Shown here one piece after another: positions 1-9,488 of a DNA stretch of 64,000 nt. The DNA comes from Gammaproteobacteria bacterium UBA2679 (GTDB taxonomy: Bacteria > Pseudomonadota > Gammaproteobacteria > Pseudomonadales > Oleiphilaceae): assembly GCA_002354735.1 (NCBI GenBank), contig DEMD01000003.1:437511-501510 (forward strand), read 5' to 3'. Every line of letters starts with the position of its first letter. Position 1 is the first letter of the stretch. Under the pieces are notes generated by a model. The model was not told the origin of the DNA and made no database searches. It saw only the letters and a program-made list of their open reading frames with translations. Position numbers and translations under genes: made by a program.

Positions 1-103
1 ATAGCGTAATGGCCGCCTCGCTCCGTTCGACCACCTCGACACCCATGGCCTTGCTGATGGGAATGTGCGTGTGGAGATAGTGGATGATAGCTGCCTTGTC
101 CAT
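1..103 (-). CDS. Thioesterase-domain protein, N-terminal fragment (cut by window edge)
   Basis: Only the first 34 codons are inside the window. The start ATG is at 103 on the minus strand and the frame runs open to base 1. The visible peptide begins MDKAAIIHYLHTHIPISKAM and continues with a GVEVVERSE segment. This resembles the N-terminus of the YiiD-C/hotdog-type putative thioesterases, in which an IP-(L/I)-x-KAMG stretch precedes the hotdog fold. It starts 19 bases after the stop of the TAXI gene and points the same way, so it is probably the last visible gene of the 6.2-0.1 kb operon. A thioesterase beside an RND lipid-type exporter would fit acyl-chain handling, but that is inference. The catalytic part is outside the window. 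Confidence 0.6.
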   Translation of the reverse strand, partial: MDKAAIIHYLHTHIPISKAMGVEVVERSEAAITL

Positions 104-122
104 TGAACCTGATTCCCTGTTG

Positions 123-1127
123 CTAGTGTTGAAGCGTCAGACCCGCCTCACGGAAATAGCGCGCGGCGCCGGGGTGGATCGGAGCGGCCAGGCGCTCGTT
201 GGCCATAGCCTGGACGCGCAGATTTGCGAGTGCTGGATGGCGCTGCCTGAACGCTTCGAAGTTGTCGAAGACCGCCTTGACGAGCCGGTATACAGTCTCG
301 TCATCGGTGGCGGCATCGGTAACCAGAACCGCTCCGACACCGAAGGTTGCCGTAGCGCCTTCGTTATTACGATACATGCCTGCCGGGATGGTCGCATCGC
401 GATAGTAGGGAAATGCTGTCTTCAGTGATTTGATCATCTCGGCACTGAGTGGAATCAGTCGACTTTCGCACAGCGTAGTGACTTCCTTGACGGCACCGTT
501 TGGATGTCCAACCACATAGAGCATGACGTCGATCTTGCTGCGACACAGCGCATCCGGCTGATCGACTGCGGGTAATTCGGTGATTTCGCTGAATTCACTG
601 AAACTCCAGCCAAGGTGGCTGAGGAGAATTTCAATGGTAGCGCGCTGGCCGGAGCCCCTGCTCCCGACGTTGACACGTTTGCCTTTCATATCGTCGAGAT
701 CATGAACCGAAGAGTCTGCACGTACGACTGCAGTAAATGCCTCTGGATGCAGACTGAAGACCGAGCGGAGCGATTTCTGGGCAGACCTGGTCTCGCTGCC
801 ATGATAGGCATTGTACTGCCAGTCGGTCTGAACGATTGCAAAGGAGACGTCCTTGCGGGCGAGTGCCTCAAGGTTGGCGATACTGCCATCGGTGCTTTCG
901 ATGAAACAGCGGGTTCCCTTGTTGCTGTACACCTGGTTGACCAGGCGGCAGATGGCGCCGCCTGCAGGAAAGTAGACGCCAGTTTCATTGCCGGTCGCGA
1001 TGGTAATCGTCGGCGCAGCTACTGGCTTTGGCGTTTCAGCCTGAGCGACGCCATACGACGCCGTCATTATCAACAGGCAGTGCAGCAGCCTCGACCGCCA
1101 CCTGCCTGTTCCGAACCGTCCTTCCAT
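123..1127 (-). CDS. TAXI-family TRAP transporter solute-binding protein
   Basis: A 334-residue exported protein. The N-terminus has a basic stretch, a hydrophobic segment (LLHCLLIMTASYG) and a probable AQA cleavage site near residue 30. The mature protein starts with TITIATGNETGVYFPAGGAI, the signature of TAXI (TRAP-associated extracytoplasmic immunogenic) binding proteins, in which a substrate is bound between two lobes. No TRAP membrane subunits (fused DctQM type) are visible here, so the partner is elsewhere or the protein acts alone. The gene follows the RND exporter with a 25-base gap and is co-directional, which implies cotranscription. The ligand cannot be read from sequence. The family is often linked to glutamate or organic acids, but that is not established for this copy. 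Confidence 0.85.
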   Translation of the reverse strand: MEGRFGTGRWRSRLLHCLLIMTASYGVAQAETPKPVAAPTITIATGNETGVYFPAGGAICRLVNQVYSNKGTRCFIESTDGSIANLEALARKDVSFAIVQTDWQYNAYHGSETRSAQKSLRSVFSLHPEAFTAVVRADSSVHDLDDMKGKRVNVGSRGSGQRATIEILLSHLGWSFSEFSEITELPAVDQPDALCRSKIDVMLYVVGHPNGAVKEVTTLCESRLIPLSAEMIKSLKTAFPYYRDATIPAGMYRNNEGATATFGVGAVLVTDAATDDETVYRLVKAVFDNFEAFRQRHPALANLRVQAMANERLAAPIHPGAARYFREAGLTLQH

Positions 1128-1152
1128 GACAGAACCATCTCCTTGCGATTGC

Positions 1153-3546
1153 CTATCCGGCTACCTGAGCTGCTTTTGCTCGGGCGACCATCTGGTCGGG
1201 CCGAAGCAGGAATCGGGCAAGCGCTGGCAGCAACCAGATTGCGCCGACCATGTTCCAGATGAACATGAAGAACAGCAGCAGTCCCATGTTGGCCTGAAAC
1301 TTGATTGGACTCAATATCCAGGTACAGACGCCGATACCAAGGGTGATACCGGTAAATATCACAGCCTTGCCTGTACTGCGCAGCGTTTCGAAATACGCAT
1401 TCTGCAGCGAGCGGCCCTGTAACAGGAAGTGCTCGAACTTGGCGTAGATATAGATACCGTAGTCGACACCGATGCCCACACCAAGCGCGATAACCGGAAG
1501 CGTCTCGACCTTTATGCCAATGCCCAGTTGCGCCATCAACGCCTCACACAGCACCGAGGTGAGACCGAGTGGAATGACAATACAGAGCACCGCCCGAATC
1601 GATCGGAAGGTGATGTAGCAGAGTATGCTGACTACAGCATAAACGAAGGCCAGCATCATGTTCTTTGCGTCGCTGATGACCTCGTTGGTTGCCGCATCCA
1701 CACCTGCGTTACCGGCAGCCAAAAGGAACTGAAAATCGTCCTGGGGGTTTTCAGCAACGTAATCTTCCACCACGTCCACGACGCGCTGCAGGGTCTCGGC
1801 TTTGTGGTCTTCCAGGAAGGCCAGCACCGGCGTCAGGCTGCAGTCGGAATTGATGAGGCCAGAAGGCGCTCGCTGAACAGAGGAGTTGATAACCTGCTGG
1901 TTACGCGACAACTCCGACCATTTGAAGTTACCTTCGTTGAAGGCCTTCGTTACGATCTTGGACACTGTCACGATCGAGGCGGTCGACTCAACGCCAGGGG
2001 TGTTCTCGAGACGCCACTGGAGTTCGTTCATCGCCGCCATGACAGGATAGCTCGAGCAACGCTCAGGCTCTGTCTTGACCATGACAACCAGCACGTCAGA
2101 GCTCGTACTGTAGTTTTCGATCATGAACTTGTTGTCCATGTTATATCGACTGTCGGCCCGAAGCTCCGGAGCGCCGGGATCGAGATCACCGACCTTCAGA
2201 TCCTGCTTGAGATAGAAACCAAGCCCGGTACCTATGAGCGCGATCAGGATGGACACCGGCGCAACCGAGGGATGAGCAAACTTCGACATCCAATGCCACT
2301 TTCGATCGTGACGCTCGTCGTGGTTCTGAACATAGCGAACGCCGCTCTTGCTGATACCGACGTAGGACAGCAGCACCGGATGCAGCACGAGGTTGGTGAC
2401 GATGACCACCGCCACACCGATACTTGCCGACACAGCCAAATCACGAATGACATCAATTTCGATGAACAACAGCGTCAGGAAGCCGATTGCGTCACTCAAC
2501 AGTGCGATCATGCCGGGAACATAGAGTCCTCTGAAAGCGCGTTTCGCTGACTCATACGCGTTGTGGCCGTCCGCACTTTCCACAGCCATGGCATTGACGA
2601 TCTGGACGCCATGACTGATGCCCACCGCGAAGACGAGGAAAGGCACCAGTACCGAGTACGGATCGAGTCCGAAACCAAGTAGTTTCAATATGCCCAGCTG
2701 CCAGAACACTGCAATGATCGAAGCAAAAATTGGCGTGAGCGTGCCGGACCAGCAACGCGAGTACAGCAGGAGCAGCACAAAAGTCAGGCCAATGGTCACG
2801 AGGAAAAACAGACCAATTGACTGAATACCGTTGATTAGATCACCGACTTTCTTGGCGAACCCCACGACGTGAATCTCGACGTTAGGGTTATCAGCGGCAT
2901 ATTTCTCACGGATCTTTTCTTCAATCGAGTTTCCAAAAGCCTGATAGTTCAGCGTCTCGCCAGTTTCAGGATTCTTCTCGAGCAAAGGCGCGGAGATAAT
3001 CGTCGACTTGAAGTCGTCTGCGACCAACCTTCCGATTTCACCAGATCGCTGAATATTCTGTTCCAGGCTGGCCAAACGTTGCTTGTCCCAGCCATCGCCA
3101 CCAGGAATAACCGTTCCACCCTGAAAACCCTCTTCGGTCACTTCGACCCAGCGAGTGTTCGGCGTCCAAATGGACTGAACACCCGCACGATCGACGCCGT
3201 TGAGGAAGAATACTTCGTCTGTAACCTTCTCGAGCAGATCCATGTACTCTTCGGTGAAGATATCGCCGTCCTTCACAGCCACAGCAATACGAATCGAGTT
3301 ACCGAGGTTCTGCAGGTCTGCCCGGTGCTCCATCATATTCTTGATGTAAGGATGCTCGAGCGGAATGAGACGTTCAAAGCTGGCATCTGGCTTGATCTGG
3401 ACCGCGTGATATCCGAAGAAGGCCGTCAGCAAAGCAAAGATGACCAGGATAATCGGTCGATTGTTGAATATCAGCCGCTCCAGCAAAGGCTCAGCTTTGG
3501 GGGTGGTAATATAATGTTCGCCCTTGTCGTGCAGCGGATTTGACAT
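1153..3546 (-). CDS. RND superfamily exporter (MMPL/HpnN-like)
   Basis: A 797-residue inner-membrane protein with the duplicated RND layout of the MMPL/HpnN/patched-like group. One transmembrane helix near residues 30-50 is followed by a large periplasmic domain, then a five-helix bundle (about 240-400). A second single helix, second periplasmic domain and second bundle (about 620-780) repeat the plan. The second bundle contains GVGIGVDYGIYIYAKFE, typical of the family's proton-relay helix region. Such proteins move lipids or hydrophobic molecules toward the outer membrane. It lies 38 bases downstream of the YCF48-like gene and upstream of the TAXI gene. The DUF1329/YCF48/RND combination recurs in bacteria that degrade sterols, hydrocarbons or polyesters (established association), so an outer-membrane lipid or substrate traffic role is plausible. 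The substrate is unknown. Confidence 0.88.
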   Translation of the reverse strand: MSNPLHDKGEHYITTPKAEPLLERLIFNNRPIILVIFALLTAFFGYHAVQIKPDASFERLIPLEHPYIKNMMEHRADLQNLGNSIRIAVAVKDGDIFTEEYMDLLEKVTDEVFFLNGVDRAGVQSIWTPNTRWVEVTEEGFQGGTVIPGGDGWDKQRLASLEQNIQRSGEIGRLVADDFKSTIISAPLLEKNPETGETLNYQAFGNSIEEKIREKYAADNPNVEIHVVGFAKKVGDLINGIQSIGLFFLVTIGLTFVLLLLYSRCWSGTLTPIFASIIAVFWQLGILKLLGFGLDPYSVLVPFLVFAVGISHGVQIVNAMAVESADGHNAYESAKRAFRGLYVPGMIALLSDAIGFLTLLFIEIDVIRDLAVSASIGVAVVIVTNLVLHPVLLSYVGISKSGVRYVQNHDERHDRKWHWMSKFAHPSVAPVSILIALIGTGLGFYLKQDLKVGDLDPGAPELRADSRYNMDNKFMIENYSTSSDVLVVMVKTEPERCSSYPVMAAMNELQWRLENTPGVESTASIVTVSKIVTKAFNEGNFKWSELSRNQQVINSSVQRAPSGLINSDCSLTPVLAFLEDHKAETLQRVVDVVEDYVAENPQDDFQFLLAAGNAGVDAATNEVISDAKNMMLAFVYAVVSILCYITFRSIRAVLCIVIPLGLTSVLCEALMAQLGIGIKVETLPVIALGVGIGVDYGIYIYAKFEHFLLQGRSLQNAYFETLRSTGKAVIFTGITLGIGVCTWILSPIKFQANMGLLLFFMFIWNMVGAIWLLPALARFLLRPDQMVARAKAAQVAG

Positions 3547-3584
3547 AACGAGCCCTTCGAGAAGTTCTTATTTGGGAATGCAGT

Positions 3585-4769
3585 TTAAATCTTGCTGATA
3601 CCGTTCATGATGCTGACACCGCTTTCGCCGGTGATGAGGACCTTGTCCTCATTCACGATCCAGGCGGAGGTCAGCGACAGACGGTCATCGCGAATACGGG
3701 CGCGGAAGGTCCTGCCGTGATCCGAGCTGAAGAGCATGACGCCCGAGTTGCCGACGACAACCATTCGACCAGAGCTCTGCGCCATCCCGCCGGTCAGCGT
3801 GGCGTCGGTCTGCGAATTGATTTCGTCCCAGGTCGCGCCGTTGTCGGTCGAGAGGAACATGTTACCGCGCAGGCCGAGCAGGAGAACCTCATTCACATTG
3901 CCGGTACCGGTGACCCCAAAGAACGAGCCCTCATACGGGCTTTCCATTGTTTGCCAGGACTCGCCAGCATCGACTGAACGGAAGACGATGCCACCTTCCC
4001 CAGCAATGTAGATCGTTCCACCCGTCACCTGGTTGATGGCATTGAGGTGAAAGCGATCGAGATTATCGATGTTGCCAGAGTAATTCTGCCAGGTCTTGCC
4101 GCCATCGACCGTTCTGAAAAAGAAGCCGTAGGAGCCTACCGCAAAGCCCCGCTGACTGTCCTGAAACCAGACATCAAGTAAAGGCTTGGTCGGTCCAAGC
4201 TTGGCATCTTCCTGTGCATCTTCAAGGCTGTACTGCGCCTCTTCCAATTGCATTTCCAATTCGGCCAGCGAGCCCTTACCGCCTTTAGCGGTACCGTTGC
4301 CTGCCTGCAGTGCAGCTATTGCGGCTTCCAGCTCTTCGATAGTGGCCTCGGCTTCAGTGATCACCAGCTTGTTGGCGTCGTCACCGTCAAACTGCTTCGT
4401 CCACGTCTTGCCAGCATCGCTGGAATGAAGAATGACGCCGCTATGCCCTACTGCCCAGCCATGATCAGCGTCAGGAAAGTGTACTGCCGTCAGCAGCACA
4501 TTAACCGGCACCTCGGCCTGTTCCCAGGTCTTCCCGCCATCATCGGAATAGATGATATGGCCCCGCTGCCCTACGGCAACCAGCCGCTTGCCTGCACTGA
4601 CCACGTCGATCAGGAGCGTGGAAGTGACGAGGTCACTCTGAATGGCTGACTTTGCGAAGGGTTCTGCCGCGGAGGCGACCGTCGGCATGACGCCCGCCAA
4701 TGCGGTCGCCAATGAAATACCCAGGCCGGCCTTGCGTAGCCAGAACTTCGCTGTGCGTGCTGAACTCAT
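3585..4769 (-). CDS. YCF48-like (BNR-repeat) exported beta-propeller with coiled-coil insertion
   Basis: A 394-residue protein with a signal peptide (cleavage probably after SAA near residue 35). The repeats are of the BNR/Asp-box kind seen in YCF48/HCF136 photosystem II assembly factors: SDDGGKTW, SSDAGKTW, TVDGGKTW, SVDAGESW, STDNGATW and SSDHGRTF. These predict a periplasmic beta-propeller. Between the second and third repeats (about residues 135-200) is an unusual Glu/Ala/Leu-rich segment (EAEATIEELEAAIAALQAG, then LEMQLEEAQYSLEDAQED) predicted to be a helical hairpin or coiled coil interrupted by a Gly/Lys patch. Here the protein is non-photosynthetic and probably assists the RND exporter or DUF1329 protein encoded on either side. 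It sits 37 bases after the DUF1329 gene. Confidence 0.85.
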   Translation of the reverse strand: MSSARTAKFWLRKAGLGISLATALAGVMPTVASAAEPFAKSAIQSDLVTSTLLIDVVSAGKRLVAVGQRGHIIYSDDGGKTWEQAEVPVNVLLTAVHFPDADHGWAVGHSGVILHSSDAGKTWTKQFDGDDANKLVITEAEATIEELEAAIAALQAGNGTAKGGKGSLAELEMQLEEAQYSLEDAQEDAKLGPTKPLLDVWFQDSQRGFAVGSYGFFFRTVDGGKTWQNYSGNIDNLDRFHLNAINQVTGGTIYIAGEGGIVFRSVDAGESWQTMESPYEGSFFGVTGTGNVNEVLLLGLRGNMFLSTDNGATWDEINSQTDATLTGGMAQSSGRMVVVGNSGVMLFSSDHGRTFRARIRDDRLSLTSAWIVNEDKVLITGESGVSIMNGISKI

Positions 4770-4806
4770 TTATGATTCCTGTAAGCAGCGGGGAGTTGTC
4801 ACAATA

Positions 4807-6213
4807 CTATCTGCCTCGACGGCGCAGTGCCTGCGGACTGAAGTAACGTCTTGATGGTGCTTCACCGGTGAACATTTTTGCAGTCTTCTCTTCGGAGTCC
4901 ATACCCTGCACGTGGTAGCGCATGGATCTCAGGTCGTAAAACGCGTCGACCGTGGTCCAGGTCGTGGGTAGCTCATAGAAGTTCTTGAGGTGGGCCATAC
5001 TGACACGCCAGAGCTCATCGCGGGTATCGTACTGATCCACCATTGCCACGTTCCAGCTGTCGGCGTCAATATAGAATACGCGCTTGCCATAGATATGGCG
5101 CTCGCCTTTCTTGAGCTTTGCCTCAACGACATGCACCCGGTGTTTTTCAAAGCGCAGAAGATCCGGGTTCAGGTGACTCGTATCGAGCAGTTGTTCGTAG
5201 GTAACGTCTTCCTGAGACAGCTTGTAGCTGTTGTAGGGAATGTACATTTCACGCATGCCCATGTACTTCCAGTCATAGCGATCTGGGCTGCCGTTATACA
5301 TATCGGTGTCGTCGGCTGTGCGAAGACCCTCTGCATCCGCGATGGGTGAGTCGTATGCCAGGTTCGGTGCCTTTCGCACCCTGCGCTGACCAGAGTCGTA
5401 ACCCCACGCCTGCCGGGGCTCCTTCACCTGATCGACAGTTTCATGAATAAGCACGGCACCGCCAGCCTTTCGTGCTGGCGCAATGTTGAAGGACAGATAA
5501 TAGAACAGGACGTTATCGAGGGTTTTCGCGGATCCCTCTGGATTGTAATAATTGAAATAGACCTCTTGCTGAGAGGTGACCAGCGTGTACTCGCCATTTC
5601 GCTGTACGGCCACGTCGCTGGCCTTTCTCGTCACGAAGATTCCACGATAGCGGGTAATGTGATTCCAGATGGCCTGCAGCCCCTTCTGTTCGTCCGAGCC
5701 CTCCAGGATTGGGAACGGCACACCGCCATAGGCACCCTTGATACCGTTTCCGCCGTCTACGAGTTCGGCAGAAGTCGCGTTCTCGAAGGTATTCTCATAG
5801 ACCCACTTCGGTGCAGCGTGAGTACGATGCGAGGTAAAGACCGGCACCTTGAATGAACTGGCGTAAGTCTTGACCATCGCCTGCAAGCCGTCCGACATGG
5901 CCGAGGCGTACTTGGACATGTTTGTGGAGTCTATCGTGAAAAGTGGCTTCTCATCTGCGAAGGGATTGGGATGATGCTGACCAGGCCGCTCATATTCTTT
6001 CGGTGGTTCGGTGATGCCGCCCTTCCAGTCAGGAATATCCTTGCCGTTGCCCTTGCGCGGCGCACCATAAGGCGTTAGTTCGTTCTTGAGCTTTGCCGCT
6101 TCTGCGGCAGAGACCTTCGCATGCGCGGGCATTTGGGCCGTGAGGACCACAAGGGCTGCGCAGGAAATACTAAGGAGCGTTCTAGAGGGTAGCGACCGGT
6201 TCATAAAAGTCAT
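4807..6213 (-). CDS. DUF1329 family exported lipoprotein-carrier-like protein
   Basis: A 468-residue exported protein, first gene of the operon. I place the start at 6213 because an AGGA sits about 12 bases upstream and the peptide then begins MTFMNRSLPSR followed by a hydrophobic signal segment and a probable AHA cleavage site. A longer reading frame reaches 6252 but adds only 13 unlikely residues. The body matches DUF1329: YGAPRKGNGKDIPDWKGGIT at the mature N-terminus, QRRVRKAPNLAYDSP in the middle and RRYFSPQALRRRGR at the end. DUF1329 proteins have a LolA/LolB-like lipid-binding fold (established for homologues). Usually a DUF1302 beta-barrel-like gene lies immediately upstream; none is present here, pepN being the neighbour. 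Probable role: periplasmic or outer-membrane lipid or hydrophobe handling with the downstream RND exporter. Confidence 0.85.
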   Translation of the reverse strand: MTFMNRSLPSRTLLSISCAALVVLTAQMPAHAKVSAAEAAKLKNELTPYGAPRKGNGKDIPDWKGGITEPPKEYERPGQHHPNPFADEKPLFTIDSTNMSKYASAMSDGLQAMVKTYASSFKVPVFTSHRTHAAPKWVYENTFENATSAELVDGGNGIKGAYGGVPFPILEGSDEQKGLQAIWNHITRYRGIFVTRKASDVAVQRNGEYTLVTSQQEVYFNYYNPEGSAKTLDNVLFYYLSFNIAPARKAGGAVLIHETVDQVKEPRQAWGYDSGQRRVRKAPNLAYDSPIADAEGLRTADDTDMYNGSPDRYDWKYMGMREMYIPYNSYKLSQEDVTYEQLLDTSHLNPDLLRFEKHRVHVVEAKLKKGERHIYGKRVFYIDADSWNVAMVDQYDTRDELWRVSMAHLKNFYELPTTWTTVDAFYDLRSMRYHVQGMDSEEKTAKMFTGEAPSRRYFSPQALRRRGR

Positions 6214-6363
6214 GCTGCTGTGTAATCCTGACGATTGTGAGGGACCTGGCACCGGAGGAGACGAATCACGAAGTCCAGACGGTACCCAACTTCATTAGCG
6301 TAGACCAGCACCGCAGTTTGTCCACGGTGGAGACGGCTGCTCCACCTGTGGCTGTCAGGCAAA

Positions 6364-9192
6364 TCAATCTGTTTTATTGGCTTCCTGAAGTGATTTATAC
6401 ACGATCTCGTACAGATCTTTTGATATTTCGGTCTCACCCTCCGGATTCGCCAAGGCCTCCAGCTCTGCCCTGAGCAGGCTGCTGTATGGCTCCGAATACT
6501 TCCGCCACCGGGTCAACGGCGTGGTCATTCGGGAAGCGATCTGCGGGTTGGTCTGATCCAGCTCAGCGATGGTTTCACGTATGAAGCGATAGCTGTCGCC
6601 CTTGGGGTCGTGGAAGCAGGCCCAGTTCTGAGCGGCGAAGGTCGTGAAAAGCGAGCGCAACTTGTTCGGATTGAAGCGGCTGAACAGACGATGTTCCGAC
6701 AAGCGCTTGATATCCGCCAGGGTCCCATACTCTCTGGAGGCTGCCTGAAGTGCGAACCAGTTATCCATGACGAGGCCATCGTTTTGCCATTGCTTTTCAA
6801 AGGCAGCAATGGCCTGCTCCGGACGGTTCGACTGTGAACGAGGATAGCGTAACAGGGCTCTGAAGCCGGCCAGTTGATCTGTCATCAATTGAGCGGTTTC
6901 GAACTGCTGCCACGCCCGTTCGGCGTGCTCCGGCAGGCGTGAAAGAATGGCCAGACAGGTATTGCGCAGCGCGCGCAGTTCCGCCCCTGCCTCACGATCC
7001 GCAATGTTCGTGTGTGAGGCCAGCTCGTCATAGCATTGGCTGGCGGCCTGCTCCAGTTGCTTGCAGATTTCCAGCGTCGCCTGTTCGTAACAACTCAGCG
7101 CAAGCTGAATATCCACCTGTGGCAGGCGCTCAATCCAGGCAGAGAAGTCCGGCAACTGCAACAGGAGCGCGCAGAAGGCTGGGTCCTGGCTGCTGATTGA
7201 CCCCGGCTTCAGGTACTGCTTCAGCGCGCTCGAATATTCCTGCAGGAATCCTTTGTCAGCCTCATCGATCTCGACCACGCCACCCCCTTCGCTATCTCCG
7301 GCAGATGCGCGTCCCAATACCCTGTCGAACAGACCGAGGGCGAGAATCTGCCCAGCGTTCCAGCGATTGAAGCCGTCACTGTCGTACTGCATCAGATGCA
7401 GCAGCTCAGTGGTATCGTACTCATACTCCACCCGAACCGGCGCAGAGAAGCCCCGGTTCAGAGAAATAACCGGCTTGTGGGGGATACCCTTGAGAATGAC
7501 GGTCTCTTCCTTCTGACGCAGCTCGATCATGAGGCCATGACCTTCACGGAAACTGGCAGCAGCCGTGGACGCCGAGTCCACGTTGGTATCGAAATCCTTG
7601 CCATCCTCAGATACAAGACCAATACAGAACGGGAAGTGCATTGGCTTCTTGTTGGTCTGGCCAGGCGTATCCGGTATGTGCTGACGAATACTGAGCTGGT
7701 ACTCGCCAGTTTTCGCATCATAGCGGTCCTTGATCTTGACGCAGGGCGTGCCAGCCTGACTGTACCACAGCTTGAATTGGGTGAGATCGCGCTCGCTGAC
7801 TTCTTCCATGCACGCGACGAAATCTTCTGTCGTGACAGCCTGGCCATCGAAGCGTTCGAAGTACAGATCACTACCGCGCCTGAACAGTTCGTCGCCGAGC
7901 AGGAGGTGAATCATACGGACGACTTCCGCGCCCTTCTCATAAATGGTGAGCGTATAGAAATTCGATATTTCCATGTAACTTTCAGGACGCACGGCATGGG
8001 CCATGGGACCTGCGTCTTCCGCAAACTGCGCGGTTCGAAGGAAGCGGACATGTTCGATTCTGTTGACCACGGGCGAGTGCATGTCGGCACTGAAGCAGGC
8101 GTCACGATAGACTGTAAACCCCTCCTTGAGACTCAGCTGAAACCAGTCACGGCAGGTGACACGGTTGCCTGACCAGTTATGAAAATATTCATGGGCTACG
8201 ATGGACTCGACACGATCAAATGTGGCGTCACTGGCTGAAGCCGGGTCTGCCAGCACACAGCTGGAATTGAAGATATTGAGACTCTTGTTTTCCATCGCCC
8301 CCATGTTGAAATCGTCGACCGCAACAATATTGAACAGGTCAAGATCGTATTCACGGCCATAGCGCTCTTCGTCCCACTTCATCGCCTTCTTGAGACTATC
8401 CAGCGCATGGCGGCACTTGCCGGCGTTGCCGGGATCGACGTAAATGTGCAGGTCGATGTTGCGACCAGACATGGTGGTGAAGCTGTCCTCCACCCTGTCG
8501 AGGGTGCCTGCTACCAGCGCAAACAGATAGCTCGGCTTGCGGAAGGGATCCTCCCAGACAGCCCGGTGGCGGTTCCCATCTACGTTCTCCTCGCTGACGA
8601 GATTGCCGTTGCTGAGCAAGACCGGATATTTATCCCGATCAGCTTCGATCGTGCAGCGGTAGGTAGCCATCACATCTGGTCGATCAAGGAACCAGGTGAT
8701 GCGCCTGAAGCCTTCAGCTTCGCACTGGGTACAAAACAGGTTCTTCGAACGGTACAGGCCTTCCAGACGGGTATTGTCCTGTGGCCTGATTCGACTCACG
8801 GTTTCGAACTCGAAGGCTTGCGCCATGTCGTCCCGGTAGCTGACGAGCATGCCATTTTCGTCGATACGGAAGTCATCCTCCGAGAGTCGCTCGCCATTGA
8901 GACTGGCGCTGACGAGTTCGAGCGCTTCGCCGTGTAACCACAGATCGGCCCTGGAACTGGCGTCTGCTGGCTGAATAGTCAGCTTGCCGGTGATCAGCGC
9001 ATGGTCCTCATGGAGATCGACATAAAGATCGACCGTGTCGATCCGGTACGCTGGCGGTGTGTAATCGCGCAGGTAGACAGCCTGATTCTGCGATGCGCTC
9101 GCGGCCTGGGCCTCTGGCCCGGGAGCAGCATCAGGAATGTCGGGCTGGGTAAGTTTTGGTGCTGTCGCTGTAGGCTCTGGGCTGGTGCTCAA
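6364..9192 (-). CDS. pepN: Aminopeptidase N (M1 zinc metallopeptidase)
   Basis: A 942-residue cytosolic M1 aminopeptidase that removes N-terminal residues from peptides. The exopeptidase motif GAMEN (in NMGAMENKSLNIF) and the zinc motif HEYFHNW, with the downstream glutamate in LKEGFTVYRD, are all intact. The length exceeds the roughly 870 residues of E. coli PepN. The excess is mainly a Pro/Ala-rich N-terminal tail of about 40 residues (TSPEPTATAPKL and so on) before the family start LRDYTPPAYRIDTVDL. The start codon overlaps the stop of the DUF1315 gene by four bases (ATGA), so the two are translationally coupled. The tail could be a start-codon overcall, but the overlap favours the long form. 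Confidence 0.96.
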   Translation of the reverse strand: MSTSPEPTATAPKLTQPDIPDAAPGPEAQAASASQNQAVYLRDYTPPAYRIDTVDLYVDLHEDHALITGKLTIQPADASSRADLWLHGEALELVSASLNGERLSEDDFRIDENGMLVSYRDDMAQAFEFETVSRIRPQDNTRLEGLYRSKNLFCTQCEAEGFRRITWFLDRPDVMATYRCTIEADRDKYPVLLSNGNLVSEENVDGNRHRAVWEDPFRKPSYLFALVAGTLDRVEDSFTTMSGRNIDLHIYVDPGNAGKCRHALDSLKKAMKWDEERYGREYDLDLFNIVAVDDFNMGAMENKSLNIFNSSCVLADPASASDATFDRVESIVAHEYFHNWSGNRVTCRDWFQLSLKEGFTVYRDACFSADMHSPVVNRIEHVRFLRTAQFAEDAGPMAHAVRPESYMEISNFYTLTIYEKGAEVVRMIHLLLGDELFRRGSDLYFERFDGQAVTTEDFVACMEEVSERDLTQFKLWYSQAGTPCVKIKDRYDAKTGEYQLSIRQHIPDTPGQTNKKPMHFPFCIGLVSEDGKDFDTNVDSASTAAASFREGHGLMIELRQKEETVILKGIPHKPVISLNRGFSAPVRVEYEYDTTELLHLMQYDSDGFNRWNAGQILALGLFDRVLGRASAGDSEGGGVVEIDEADKGFLQEYSSALKQYLKPGSISSQDPAFCALLLQLPDFSAWIERLPQVDIQLALSCYEQATLEICKQLEQAASQCYDELASHTNIADREAGAELRALRNTCLAILSRLPEHAERAWQQFETAQLMTDQLAGFRALLRYPRSQSNRPEQAIAAFEKQWQNDGLVMDNWFALQAASREYGTLADIKRLSEHRLFSRFNPNKLRSLFTTFAAQNWACFHDPKGDSYRFIRETIAELDQTNPQIASRMTTPLTRWRKYSEPYSSLLRAELEALANPEGETEISKDLYEIVYKSLQEANKTD

Positions 9193-9455
9193 TGTCGTTC
9201 TCCCGTCTCTCTGATGGTCAGGATCTGTTCGGCTTGTGTTCCGCAGGCCGATGTCTTTTTCGGCCCCACATACCCAGTACGTTTGTCTTCCGGAAAGTTG
9301 TTGATGTGCTCATAGCGGATGATCGCCTCCATGCAGAGCGCTTTCTGCTCCTGTGTGAGCGGTTTACCGTCAGGCCAGCGCCCGAGCTGCAAAGAGTGCC
9401 TCAATGCGTCGTAGACGTCCGGTGTAATCTGTTTGAGAAGAGTCTGCAGGTCCAT
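9189..9455 (-). CDS. DUF1315 (YeaC-like) protein
   Basis: A small protein of 88 residues starting MDLQTLLKQITPDVYDALRH, with the family block GRWPDGKPLTQEQKALCMEA followed by IIRYEH. This matches DUF1315/YeaC proteins, whose function is unknown. No signal peptide or membrane segment is present. Its stop overlaps the pepN start (ATGA, 9189-9192). The pairing of DUF1315 with pepN recurs in Pseudomonas-type genomes as I recall them, which suggests an operon of long standing rather than a chance neighbour. Confidence 0.85.
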   Translation of the reverse strand: MDLQTLLKQITPDVYDALRHSLQLGRWPDGKPLTQEQKALCMEAIIRYEHINNFPEDKRTGYVGPKKTSACGTQAEQILTIRETGERH

Positions 9456-9488
9456 GAACTTTTCCTATGCTAACGCCAAATCGATCGG

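Noticed and set aside
1429..2550. A 373-codon plus-strand frame over the RND gene
   Set aside because: Antisense shadow of the RND protein, with His/Arg/Asp-rich composition typical of out-of-frame reading.
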